Shown here: in pieces, positions 1-5,496 of the stretch
Numbering within the stretch: position 1 is the stretch's first letter
Layout of the letters: each line of letters opens with the position of its first letter
NCBI GenBank assembly: GCA_025354075.1
Contig: JANXNO010000128.1
Location: forward strand, 1-12,912
DNA length: 12,912 nucleotides
Direction: 5' to 3'
Source: Burkholderiales bacterium
Lineage (GTDB): Bacteria > Pseudomonadota > Gammaproteobacteria > Burkholderiales > Casimicrobiaceae
Program-made: the position numbers and the translations under genes
The notes under the pieces: model-generated
The model's database searches: none
What the model was told of the DNA's origin: nothing
Seen by the model: only the letters and a program-made list of their open reading frames with translations

Positions 1-47
1 CAGCCGCGTTTCATGATTTCTAGTTGTTCGGGGGCGGTCAAAGGCAT
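1..47 (-). CDS. tyrS: Tyrosyl-tRNA synthetase, N-terminal fragment (partial)
   Basis: Reading the minus strand from the ATG at 47-45 gives MPLTAPEQLEIMKRG before the window edge. This resembles the N-terminus of the long-form TyrS of proteobacteria, which charges tRNA-Tyr and usually begins with a short EQL...I.RG segment. The tyrS-anmK neighbourhood is common in proteobacteria, and anmK lies downstream here, which supports the call. Only about 15 codons are visible and no clear Shine-Dalgarno precedes the ATG. The upstream frame stays open for some codons, so the exact start is uncertain. The identification is inference from a short match plus context. Confidence 0.5.
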   Translation of the reverse strand, partial: MPLTAPEQLEIMKRG

Positions 48-306
48 GATGAGCGAAAAATAGGAGCAGCGTAAACGCTGAATTCAAACGGGATGGACGC
101 GACGTGCGTCGCGGCATTTTCAGGGTGGCAATACTACGGTAATGCGCTACGGAGCAACGAGTCGCGCGACATCACGATTTTTTCAGACTTTACCAAGTCG
201 GCAACGACCGGTCGTGGGGATCAAATAATTGGGGATAAGGCTGCAAATCCCGATCTGGAAAACTACAGCTCTTCACTGAAAGGCTCAATTTATAAGGGGA
301 GAGACG
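48..306. other. Intergenic region upstream of tyrS
   Basis: No credible gene is seen here. It should hold the tyrS promoter on the minus strand, but no good -35/-10 pair stands out. A perfect hairpin, CAGCGT-aa-ACGCTG (67-80), lies about 20 bp upstream of the proposed tyrS start. A second dyad, CGCGAC-gtgc-GTCGCG, lies at 98-113. Either could be a leader hairpin or a protein site. Before the insertion element arrived, this stretch was continuous with the sequence downstream of intI at 2726. Confidence 0.4.
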
Positions 307-314
307 AATTTACG
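307..314. repeat. Target-site duplication, left copy
   Basis: AATTTACG directly abuts the left terminal repeat of the insertion element. The same eight bases directly abut the right terminal repeat at 2718-2725. Eight- to nine-base duplications are typical of IS1-family transposition. Confidence 0.9.
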
Positions 315-330
315 GGTAGTGGGTTAGTTT
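315..330 (+). repeat. Left terminal inverted repeat of the IS1-like element
   Basis: GGTAGTGGGTTAGTTT. The first 10 bases are perfectly complementary to the right end, and 14 of 16 match when extended. The transposase stop codon lies only 5 bp inside this repeat. Confidence 0.88.
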
Positions 331-335
331 CAAAT

Positions 336-1190
336 TCATTTTGTTACAACTCCGCGATCCATCGTCTCAACCATGTTGAGCACGTCTTCCATTGACCAGA
401 TGTAATCGCTGATTCCAGCTTGCATCGCTGGTGTCACGCGAAGCGTTTTGTGTTGACGGCAAAAGTTGTAATACATGAAGTGAAGCGCAACAGCGGCTTC
501 ATGGTTCGCCAGCTTCTTGCTGAACGCATTCGTCAGACGGGTAAAGCGACGCATCGACATGCGCATCGTCAGGTTTTGGCGTTCAACGTACGACGTTGAA
601 ATGTGGTCAAAGTCTGGGCTACCTACAACTTTACCGACAATAGTTCCGCTGCATTCTGCGGGGCTGTAGCGACGGCGATCTGTGCTGTCGTGCGGTTGAC
701 CGTAAACCTTGATAAGTTGCGCAAAATCGATGTTGTTGCCGAATGCGTCAGCAACCGCCTGAAGGTACGGGCGATGACCGTCAACGGTGAGCTGTACACG
801 GGTCGCCAAGCGCGCGGCAACGTCTTGCATGAAGTCATGCGCGTAACCCGCATCGCGACCGCCTACAAGCCACGATACGATCAGTTTTGAATCTGCGTCG
901 ATAGCCGTCCAAGTCCAAGCGTCGCCGTTGCCTTTTTTCTTCGCGGCTTTCGTCGTGTTCTTTTCTTTTGAGCCGACGAAGCTCCAAATTTCATCGCATT
1001 GAACGCGCTGGCAGTTCAGGTTGCGCAACGTGCGATCTTGATACGCGTCACACGCTTCGCCGACTTCCAACAACAAACGGATAACGGTGTTCTTGGCTGT
1101 GCCCGTGATGCGGCATGTTGAAGCAATCGAATTGCCTTCACAGAGAAGGGCGAGGATTGCGGCTTTGCGTTTGATGTTCAGCGAGTTCAT
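336..1190 (-). CDS. IS1-like DDE transposase
   Basis: This 284-residue protein should catalyse cut or copy transposition of its host element. Residues 8-40 form a helix-turn-helix (EGNSIASTCRITGTAKNTV). The catalytic triad is D66 in QCDEIWSFVG, D137 in TVDGHRPY and E203 in YVERQNLTMRM. IS1 InsB shows the same DE.WS.VG and IER.NL arrangement. The frame also opens at 1301 and 1199. I chose ATG 1190 because it aligns with the usual MN..... start of this family. A TTGACT/CATAAT promoter at 1198-1225 would also place the mRNA start almost on that codon, implying a near-leaderless message. No programmed frameshift is needed, unlike in IS1. The gene appears intact and ends 5 bp inside the left repeat. 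Confidence 0.9.
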   Translation of the reverse strand: MNSLNIKRKAAILALLCEGNSIASTCRITGTAKNTVIRLLLEVGEACDAYQDRTLRNLNCQRVQCDEIWSFVGSKEKNTTKAAKKKGNGDAWTWTAIDADSKLIVSWLVGGRDAGYAHDFMQDVAARLATRVQLTVDGHRPYLQAVADAFGNNIDFAQLIKVYGQPHDSTDRRRYSPAECSGTIVGKVVGSPDFDHISTSYVERQNLTMRMSMRRFTRLTNAFSKKLANHEAAVALHFMYYNFCRQHKTLRVTPAMQAGISDYIWSMEDVLNMVETMDRGVVTK

Positions 1191-1197
1191 AATGAAC

Positions 1198-1225
1198 ATT
1201 ATGCCAGAGCAAACAAATAAGTCAA
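1198..1225 (-). promoter_or_regulatory. Predicted sigma70 promoter of the transposase gene
   Basis: TTGACT (1225-1220) and CATAAT (1203-1198) on the minus strand are separated by 16 bp. The expected start of transcription, near 1191, falls right at the ATG at 1190. Confidence 0.55.
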
Positions 1226-1255
1226 CAAATGTTTTCTCAATTAGCCTTTTTTTAT

Positions 1256-1284
1256 TTGCGCATGTTTGCTTTTTATGCTCTAAT
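1256..1284 (+). promoter_or_regulatory. Predicted promoter of the winged-helix passenger gene
   Basis: TTGCGC (1256-1261), a 17-bp spacer and TCTAAT (1279-1284) lie about 37 bp upstream of ATG 1321. The promoter is back to back with the transposase promoter, so the two genes share a control region of about 130 bp. Confidence 0.45.
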
Positions 1285-1320
1285 TTATTCATCAAAACCA
1301 ATTCCAGTCATGAGGTGCCC

Positions 1321-2127
1321 ATGGAAAGCGTGAATGCAACGGTTGCGGAAAACACGGTCGCCGCTTCAGCGGATCGCTCGTCCAATTCAACGATTGAGTT
1401 TCCGTACACCGATCTTGATGCGGCGATAGAGCTTGTGCGTGCGATTCATTCGGTAGGTGGCACAGCCTGTGACAGCACGCAGCTAGCGGCGCAGCTCGGT
1501 ATGGAGCCCAAAGGAGGCGGATTCCGAATCCGCATTACTGGGGCACAATGCTTTGACCTAATCAACTACGAGCGAGGTGGGCGTGTCGTTTTGACTGAGC
1601 TGGGGCGCAAAGCTGTAGATTCTCAAAATGAACGGAGCGTAAAGCGCGATGCATTCCGGCGCGTTCAGCTATATCAAAAAGTCTACGACGACTACAAGGG
1701 AAGTCCTCTTCCGCCGCCGCCCGCATTAGAGCGAATCATGAAGGGCTACGGCGTCGGGGACAAAGTTGCCGACAAGGCGCGTCAGGTAATGATGCGAAGC
1801 GCCAAGCAAGCCGGATACTTTGAGCTGGCGGGCGACAGGCTAACGTCGCCGCCTATCCGTGATGAAGGGGTTGCAGAGGCGGCAAGTCCGCCAGCGGAAG
1901 AAAAAAGAACAGGAAATGGCGGCGGGAACGATGGTGGCGACAGTTCGCATCATCCACTGATTCAAGGGCTACTGATTACGTTGCCTAAGCCACGTACAGA
2001 ATGGGCCGTCGATCAAAGGCTGAATTGGCTAATCATGGCGAACAGCATTTTCAAGGCGATATACACAGGAAAGCAGGACGAGGGCGACATAGACATAAAA
2101 CTCACGCCAAATAAAAGTAATCCATAA
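1321..2127 (+). CDS. Passenger protein with predicted winged-helix (DUF5343-like) fold
   Basis: This gene encodes 268 residues of unknown function. Residues 31-100 look like a winged-helix unit (aliphatic helix, CDSTQLAAQLGMEPKGGG, then FDLINYERGGRVVLTELGR). Residues 110-175 look like a second helical unit ending in QVMMRSAKQAGYFELAGDRL. A Pro/Gly-rich linker (185-209) leads to a C-terminal helix pair, HPLIQGLLITLP to WLIMANSIFKAIY. The layout recalls DUF5343-type proteins, from memory only. The frame is open upstream to 1087 but overlaps the transposase. I chose ATG 1321 because GAGGTG precedes it by a few bases and the protein homology pattern begins after it. An intrinsic terminator follows 4 bp after the stop. 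It might regulate the divergent transposase or be independent cargo; neither is shown. Confidence 0.75.
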   Translation: MESVNATVAENTVAASADRSSNSTIEFPYTDLDAAIELVRAIHSVGGTACDSTQLAAQLGMEPKGGGFRIRITGAQCFDLINYERGGRVVLTELGRKAVDSQNERSVKRDAFRRVQLYQKVYDDYKGSPLPPPPALERIMKGYGVGDKVADKARQVMMRSAKQAGYFELAGDRLTSPPIRDEGVAEAASPPAEEKRTGNGGGNDGGDSSHHPLIQGLLITLPKPRTEWAVDQRLNWLIMANSIFKAIYTGKQDEGDIDIKLTPNKSNP

Positions 2128-2131
2128 ATGC

Positions 2132-2166
2132 AAAAGCCCGAAGTGCTACCAACACATCGGGCTTTT
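2132..2166 (+). terminator. Rho-independent terminator after the passenger gene
   Basis: AAAAGCCCGA (2132-2141) pairs perfectly with TCGGGCTTTT (2157-2166) around a 15-nt loop and is followed by more T. The A-rich left arm means it could also act on minus-strand transcripts. Confidence 0.85.
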
Positions 2167-2215
2167 TGGTGCGTTGGTTAGAGCTCGCGCCCACCTACAC
2201 CAGTCCTAACAACAA

Positions 2216-2306
2216 ACGGAGTTTACTCCGTAGGCACTGAGTAGGCAACCTAGCTCTCAATCCTCTTTGCGAGGTGAAAGCGATGAGAAATCACGCCTAC
2301 AGAGTG
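2216..2306. ncRNA. Candidate structured RNA inside the insertion element
   Basis: This block lies in the 266-bp gap between the two passenger genes. ACGGAGT-tt-ACTCCGT (2216-2231) is a perfect hairpin. Next to it, CACTGAGTAGGC (2235-2246) pairs with GCCTACAGAGTG (2295-2306) at 10 of 12 positions. That stem encloses CCTC-tttgc-GAGG (2262-2274). A weaker GTTAG/CTAAC pair lies at 2177-2210. No promoter, strand or known family could be assigned. It may be an RNA, a protein-binding region or an internal transposition site. Confidence 0.35.
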
Positions 2307-2393
2307 AAGAACGTATTTGTGCGACCATACATTCGGTTTCGTTTCGGACGAATCGAAAATGTTTGTCAGCACTGGCGCTCTTGGCCGTTTCAG

Positions 2394-2642
2394 CTAACGC
2401 TGTTTAGTTAATGGACCCGTCGCCGCGTCGGTAGTTGCTGGCGCGGCGATGCTCCACCGCTTTGCGGCAGCTTTTTTAGCGAGCGCACTACGCTGCTCCG
2501 CTGTCAGCGCGTCCATCCGAGTTTTGCCGCCCTTCAATCCACCCTTTTTCCCTGATAATTGTTTGACAGTGGGAGGCGTAATTTCTCCCGTTGCCTGTTG
2601 AACAATGGAAAACGCGAGCTGGTTTAAGTCTTTTCTACTCAT
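2394..2642 (-). CDS. Small basic GKKGG-motif protein (passenger)
   Basis: This gene encodes 82 residues. An N-terminal helix (RKDLNQLAFSIVQQATGE) is followed by the motif GKKGGLKGGKTRMDAL at 31-46. Then comes TAEQRSALAKKAAAKRW at 47-63, and a low-complexity Ala/Thr tail. Small proteins of the form GRKGGLKGGKAR..LT.E.R..IA..AA.ARW are widespread in bacteria and on mobile elements. They are usually annotated as hypothetical or histone-like. The Lys/Arg density suggests nucleic-acid binding, which is inference. The ATG at 2642 lacks an obvious Shine-Dalgarno. An inverted repeat 26 bp upstream may be an operator. Its position inside the right end of the element makes it element cargo. Confidence 0.7.
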   Translation of the reverse strand: MSRKDLNQLAFSIVQQATGEITPPTVKQLSGKKGGLKGGKTRMDALTAEQRSALAKKAAAKRWSIAAPATTDAATGPLTKQR

Positions 2643-2667
2643 ACGAGTAGGGTAGCACTTCGGTCAA

Positions 2668-2692
2668 TTCGGTTCAATCAGTTGTAACCGAA
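2668..2692. promoter_or_regulatory. Operator-like inverted repeat upstream of the GKKGG gene
   Basis: TTCGGTT (2668-2674) and AACCGAA (2686-2692) are perfect complements 11 bp apart. They lie between the right terminal repeat and the ATG at 2642. TTGAAC and a weak TACCCT, 17 bp apart on the minus strand, overlap it. Confidence 0.35.
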
Positions 2693-2701
2693 CTGTGCGG
2701 C

Positions 2702-2717
2702 AAAATGACCCACTACC
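2702..2717 (-). repeat. Right terminal inverted repeat of the IS1-like element
   Basis: Read on the minus strand it is GGTAGTGGGTCATTTT, perfectly matching the first 10 bases of the left end. Confidence 0.88.
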
Positions 2718-2725
2718 AATTTACG
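2718..2725. repeat. Target-site duplication, right copy
   Basis: AATTTACG is identical to 307-314. Its first seven bases also pair with GTAAATT at 2743-2749 across 18 bp. The element therefore landed in one arm of a pre-existing dyad located 3' of intI. Confidence 0.9.
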
Positions 2726-2801
2726 GCGCAAGTCGATTCTTTGTAAATTGCCCGTCGAGCCCATGTAAAACAAGCGATACACGAAAAAGATGTAACGCGA
2801 T

Positions 2802-3857
2802 TCAGGCGGGCATTGCGTTCAGTTGGGCTAGCACTTCATCGTCCCGATAGCGCACCGGTGCATTGAAATCGAGCGCGTCGAGCGGACTTGGCGCACCGCC
2901 TGCGATTTTCAGCACATGCGTGTAAATCATGGTCGTTGAAACATCGGCATGCCCCAGCAACGTCTGCAACGTACGAATATCCGCGCCGCTTTGCAGCAAA
3001 TGCGTAGCAAACGAGTGCCGCAGCGTGTGCACTGTCGCCGGTTTGGTCACCCCCGCCGCGCGCAGGGCCACCGTCAACGCGCGGCGAAACGTTTGCGGAT
3101 ACGCATGATGCCGCCGCCGCATGCCGGTGCGCGGATCAGAGGCAACTGCCGCCTGTGGGAACACCCAATGCCAACCCCAGCTCTCGCCCGCGCGCGGATA
3201 TTTCACAGCCAACGCATGCGGCATCTCAACACCCGGTAACTTCGCCGCGCGATCCGCCTCCCACAGCGCATGGCTCAGCCGCAGTTGCTGTTTCAACTCA
3301 TCGCGCAAAGATCGCGGCAGCATCACCACCCGATCCTTGCCGCCCTTGGCTTCGCGGACGATGATCGCCCCGCGCTCAAAGTCCACATCCTTCGTTCGCA
3401 GCCGCATGCCTTCAAGAATGCGCATGCCCGTGCCGTAAAGCAATTTCGCCAACGTGGCATGCTCGCCCCGCATCAGCGACAGCGTACGCAGCACCTCGCC
3501 CACCGTCAGCACCTCCGGCAATCGCTGCGGCGTTTTCGGGCGACCGATCTCCATCATCCACGGCAGCTCAACGCCCAGCACCTCACGATACAAAAACAGC
3601 AACGCCGACAGCGCCTGCCGATGCGTGGACGCCGCCACCTTGCGCTCGCTCGCCAAATGCGTCAAAAACGCCTCAACCTCCACCCGCCCCATCGTCTCAG
3701 GATGCCGCAACCCATGAAATCGAATGAAAAACCGAATCCAGTGAACGTAGACTTTCTCGGTAGAAAGCGCAAAATGATGAAAACGAATCCGCTCACGTAC
3801 CTGCGTAAGCAAGCGAGGTTTCACAGGCTTTTCATGCTCGTCAGTTAAGCTGTTCAT
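2802..3857 (-). CDS. intI: Integron integrase (tyrosine recombinase)
   Basis: This 351-residue site-specific recombinase inserts and excises cassettes by attI x attC and attC x attC exchange, using folded single-stranded attC. Residues 15-105 are the N-terminal SAM-like domain ([44 protein letters not shown]). Catalytic residues are all visible: R146 in GTGMR, H277 and R280 in [13 protein letters not shown]303 in [10 protein letters not shown], and Y312. The segment around 195-235, including [20 protein letters not shown], is the extra IntI-specific region that separates IntI from XerC/D. Overall it reads like IntI1 with a matching N-terminus, so ATG 3857 is favoured although no Shine-Dalgarno is visible. 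A LexA box overlaps the start codon. It appears fully functional. Confidence 0.97.
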   Translation of the reverse strand: MNSLTDEHEKPVKPRLLTQVRERIRFHHFALSTEKVYVHWIRFFIRFHGLRHPETMGRVEVEAFLTHLASERKVAASTHRQALSALLFLYREVLGVELPWMMEIGRPKTPQRLPEVLTVGEVLRTLSLMRGEHATLAKLLYGTGMRILEGMRLRTKDVDFERGAIIVREAKGGKDRVVMLPRSLRDELKQQLRLSHALWEADRAAKLPGVEMPHALAVKYPRAGESWGWHWVFPQAAVASDPRTGMRRRHHAYPQTFRRALTVALRAAGVTKPATVHTLRHSFATHLLQSGADIRTLQTLLGHADVSTTMIYTHVLKIAGGAPSPLDALDFNAPVRYRDDEVLAQLNAMPA

Positions 3858-3865
3858 TAAAACAG
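3850..3865. promoter_or_regulatory. LexA (SOS) box over the intI start codon
   Basis: CTGT (3850-3853), eight bases and ACAG (3862-3865), followed by TA, fit the CTGT-N8-ACAG LexA consensus exactly. The site covers the ATG at 3857-3855 and touches the minus-strand TATACT at 3869-3864, a possible -10. SOS control of intI is established for several integrons. Confidence 0.75.
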
Positions 3866-3888
3866 TATATCAATTTATAAACAAAGAA

Positions 3889-3894
3889 TATAAT
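3889..3894 (+). promoter_or_regulatory. Candidate -10 of the cassette promoter (Pc)
   Basis: A perfect TATAAT sits 80 bp upstream of the attI core and points into the cassettes. No good -35 lies 16-18 bp upstream, so strength and identity as Pc are uncertain. A Pc inside intI remains possible. Confidence 0.4.
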
Positions 3895-3923
3895 GCACGA
3901 AATGAAAAATCAGCAAATCGCAA

Positions 3924-3975
3924 AACGCACTATTAAAAAGTTAAATTTCCACTTGTGCGTTAAAACACGTTAGGC
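3924..3975 (+). other. attI recombination site
   Basis: The core GTTAGGC (3969-3975) matches the GTTRRRY consensus, with exchange expected after the first G. It marks the junction with cassette 1. Upstream lie a second CGTTA and an inverted repeat AACGCAC (3924-3930) / GTGCGTT (3955-3961). These may be accessory integrase sites. The left limit is approximate. Confidence 0.75.
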
Positions 3976-4049
3976 GTCACAAGACACTCGATCTCGCCGT
4001 CTACCATTCGCATCCGAAGCGATCTCCGTTTCACCTCAGGAGAGTACAT

Positions 4050-4484
4050 ATGAAGATCCAGTCACTTGGGCACGTAGTGATCAAGGTGCGCAACCAGGAA
4101 CGCGCCGAAGCGTTCTACAACGGGCTTCTCAAGCTCCCAATCGCAGCTCGATGGCCCTTGAAGTCGATGACCTTTTTTACCTTGGGCAACCATCACGACT
4201 TTGCAATAGCAGCGGTCGGCGACGATGCGCCGAGTGCGCCCCCGAATTCTCCAGGGCTCCTCCACGTCGCCTTCAGGATCGGACACCTCCTGGACGAGCT
4301 CCGTGAGGCGAAGCTGTACCTCGAAGCGGCAGGCGTCGAGGTGATTGCCCGCGATCACGGGGTGAGTAAATCCATCTACTGCAAAGACCCTGATGGAAAC
4401 ACCGTAGAGCTCTATATAGATGTCTCAGAAGTTTGGAAGCATCAACCAGAAGCCGTAGCCCAAGCGGCTCCACTTGATCTCTAG
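4050..4484 (+). CDS. VOC-fold (glyoxalase/extradiol dioxygenase-like) protein, cassette 1
   Basis: This 144-residue protein belongs to the vicinal oxygen chelate superfamily, which includes glyoxalase I, extradiol dioxygenases, and fosfomycin and bleomycin resistance proteins. Two beta-alpha-beta-beta-beta modules are visible: GHVVIKVRNQERAEAFYNGL at 7-26, and LLHVAFRIG to YCKDPDGNTVELYID at 70-124. Plausible metal ligands are H8, H72 and E120. The DPDGN.VELY ending is characteristic. The substrate cannot be told from sequence; the C-terminal part looks more like extradiol dioxygenase relatives than FosA. A strong CAGGAG precedes ATG 4050. It is the first cassette and so the best placed for Pc expression. 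It ends 16 bp before its attC. Confidence 0.85.
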   Translation: MKIQSLGHVVIKVRNQERAEAFYNGLLKLPIAARWPLKSMTFFTLGNHHDFAIAAVGDDAPSAPPNSPGLLHVAFRIGHLLDELREAKLYLEAAGVEVIARDHGVSKSIYCKDPDGNTVELYIDVSEVWKHQPEAVAQAAPLDL

Positions 4485-4500
4485 TGCCATCCGCCGTGAC

Positions 4501-4572
4501 GCCTAACCCTTCCATCGAGGGGATGCCCAAAAGGCTGCGCCTTTCGGTCACCCCTCATGTCACACGTTAGAA
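4501..4572 (+). other. attC site of cassette 1
   Basis: First box GCCTAAC (4501-4507) and last box GTTAGAA (4566-4572). Inside are GAGGGG (4517-4522)/CCCCTC (4551-4556) and a tip hairpin AAAGGC-tgc-GCCTTT (4530-4544). Complementarity between the cassette's two ends extends to 12 bp (GTTAGGCGTCAC at 3969-3980 against 4496-4507). Confidence 0.88.
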
Positions 4573-4591
4573 ATTCAATCTGACTGGTGTA

Positions 4592-4622
4592 TTGACGCCA
4601 ATTAAGGTATATTTTCTATACC
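4592..4622 (+). promoter_or_regulatory. Promoter/operator candidate of the brnTA cassette
   Basis: TTGACG (4592-4597) is followed by the dyad GGTATA-ttttc-TATACC (4606-4622), which ends at the brnT start codon. TATATT (4608-4613) or TCTATA (4615-4620, 17 bp from TTGACG) may serve as -10. The dyad is a likely autoregulatory site for BrnA. Toxin-antitoxin cassettes often carry their own promoters. Confidence 0.5.
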
Positions 4623-4886
4623 ATGAACTCCTTCGAATTTGACGCCGCAAAGAGCGAATCCAATCGCGCGAAACACGGCATCGATTTCGTCGAGGCGCAG
4701 GGTCTCTGGAACGATCCGATGCTGCTGGAGATCCCGGCAGAAACGGATGATGAGCCACGGTATCTGGCGATTGGGCGACTTGATGGGAAGCATTGGTCGG
4801 CCGTCATTACCTACCGAGAGGCCAATGTCCGATTGATATCCGTGCGACGCGCACGCGCAGAAGAGGTGGCGCTTTATGAAAGCTAA
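4623..4886 (+). CDS. brnT: BrnT family ribonuclease toxin, cassette 2
   Basis: This 87-residue toxin belongs to the type II BrnT/BrnA family (RelE-like fold, RNase that arrests translation). Hallmarks are FEFDAAKSESNRAKHGIDF at 4-22, LWNDPMLLEIPA at 28-39, EPRYLAIGRLDGKHWSAVIT at 44-63 and the basic ISVRRARAEEVALYE ending at 72-86. These conserved blocks are intact, so it should be active. No Shine-Dalgarno is visible; the start is fixed by family alignment and by the dyad directly upstream. It overlaps brnA by 11 bp, so the two are translationally coupled. As part of a cassette it probably stabilises the array. Confidence 0.93.
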   Translation: MNSFEFDAAKSESNRAKHGIDFVEAQGLWNDPMLLEIPAETDDEPRYLAIGRLDGKHWSAVITYREANVRLISVRRARAEEVALYES

Positions 4887-5145
4887 AAAATTCGAGCAAC
4901 AGTTTGATGAGGGCGTCGACATCACGGCTTCTTTGGACTTGTCCAAGGCCAAACGCGTGCTGCAAGAACAGAAGCGAGTGAATGTCGATTTTCCAACATG
5001 GATGATTGACTCGCTAGATCGCGAAGCTAGCAAGCTGGGTGTTACACGGCAGTCTGTTATCAAGGTCTGGCTAGCCGAGCGTCTTGAAGCGACCGCTTCT
5101 AACTTGCCGTTCCAACGGACGCGCGCTGGTACCGCGCGCCGTTGA
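4876..5145 (+). CDS. brnA: BrnA family ribbon-helix-helix antitoxin, cassette 2
   Basis: This 89-residue antitoxin neutralises BrnT and represses the operon. The N-terminal part (FEQQFDEGVDITASLDLS) is the toxin-wrapping segment. RVNVDFPTWMIDSLDREASKLGVTRQSVIKVWLAERLE at 34-71, taken in two blocks, is the ribbon-helix-helix DNA-binding domain. The start lies inside the end of brnT (11-bp overlap). Family members usually end soon after LAERLE. Here roughly residues 75-89 are encoded by the attC site itself, giving a basic tail (QRTRAGTARR) read from a recombination site. Function of the domain should be unaffected. Confidence 0.92.
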   Translation: MKAKKFEQQFDEGVDITASLDLSKAKRVLQEQKRVNVDFPTWMIDSLDREASKLGVTRQSVIKVWLAERLEATASNLPFQRTRAGTARR

Positions 5146-5159
5146 ACGCTACGTTACGG
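5097..5159 (+). other. attC site of cassette 2, overlapping brnA
   Basis: First box TTCTAAC (5097-5103) is the exact complement of this cassette's start GTTAGAA (4566-4572). The last box is GTTACGG (5153-5159). Inside, CGTT-cc-AACGG-a-CGCGCG (5108-5125) folds onto CGCGCG-CCGTT-g-AACG (5133-5148), leaving unpaired bases as attC sites do. Confidence 0.83.
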
Positions 5160-5256
5160 CGCGGGGTAAAGACAGCGCTTCGCCCGTTCGTCAATCGGCA
5201 ATTCGAAGCGTAGCCCTCTTTAATTTCGGTTGGTAATGTTTTTACAGGAGGCAGCG

Positions 5257-5496
5257 ATGGATGTACGAGACATGCAAGGCAATCCGGGCATCTGGGAAGA
5301 ATTGTCGTGGGTTGATCTGAGTAGGAGAGAGAAAGAGCTGTGGGCCACTCTGGGCTGGCGACAAGACAAATGGGATGAAAACGACGCGCCATCAAGTGCC
5401 GATAAAGTTTGGCATGGCTTGAGCCCGCAAGAGCAAGTTGCCGCGATGAACCTCGGATTTTCGGAGCAGATGTGGAACAGTACTGAGGATCAGTAA
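5257..5496 (+). CDS. Orphan Trp-framed repeat protein, cassette 3
   Basis: This 79-residue, Trp-rich, soluble and probably acidic protein matches no function I recognise. It contains two 22-residue repeats of the form W-x2-LS-x2-E-x7-LG-(W/F)-x4-W, at residues 18-39 and 52-73. A further Trp pair lies at 13 and 34. The even spacing suggests two small helical units packing through tryptophans. ATG 5257 was chosen over the in-frame ATG 5230 because a perfect AGGAGG (5246-5251) sits five bases upstream. The TAA stop lies inside the first box of its attC. No signal peptide or membrane segment is seen. Confidence 0.8.
   Translation: MDVRDMQGNPGIWEELSWVDLSRREKELWATLGWRQDKWDENDAPSSADKVWHGLSPQEQVAAMNLGFSEQMWNSTEDQ

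Larger units (their letters stand above)
315..2717. mobile_element. IS1-like insertion element carrying two passenger genes
   Basis: A 2,403-bp element is delimited by inverted repeats GGTAGTGGGT (315-324) and ACCCACTACC (2708-2717). The flanks carry a perfect 8-bp duplication, AATTTACG. It contains an intact IS1-like transposase on the minus strand, then a divergent winged-helix-like passenger gene with an intrinsic terminator. A structured noncoding block and a small basic protein gene on the minus strand follow. Classical IS1 is under 800 bp; longer single-ORF and passenger-bearing IS1-family members are known from IS classification, from memory. The intact ORF and perfect duplication suggest a recent insertion. 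It sits between intI and tyrS. Confidence 0.88.

Noticed and set aside
93..395. 100-codon plus-strand ORF upstream of tyrS
   Set aside because: It crosses the insertion junction at 315 and runs into the transposase gene. There is no Shine-Dalgarno or recognisable domain.
1087..1320. N-terminal extension of the winged-helix passenger gene
   Set aside because: It overlaps the transposase and both promoters. The ATG at 1321 has a ribosome-binding site and starts the plausible protein.
2177..2210. GTTAG...CTAAC pair that looks like attC boxes
   Set aside because: The boxes are in the inverse order for an attC and lie inside the insertion element, outside the cassette array.
3270..3848. 192-codon plus-strand ORF opposite intI
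   Set aside because: It is antisense to a clear integrase, His/Gln/Arg-rich, and has no family motif.
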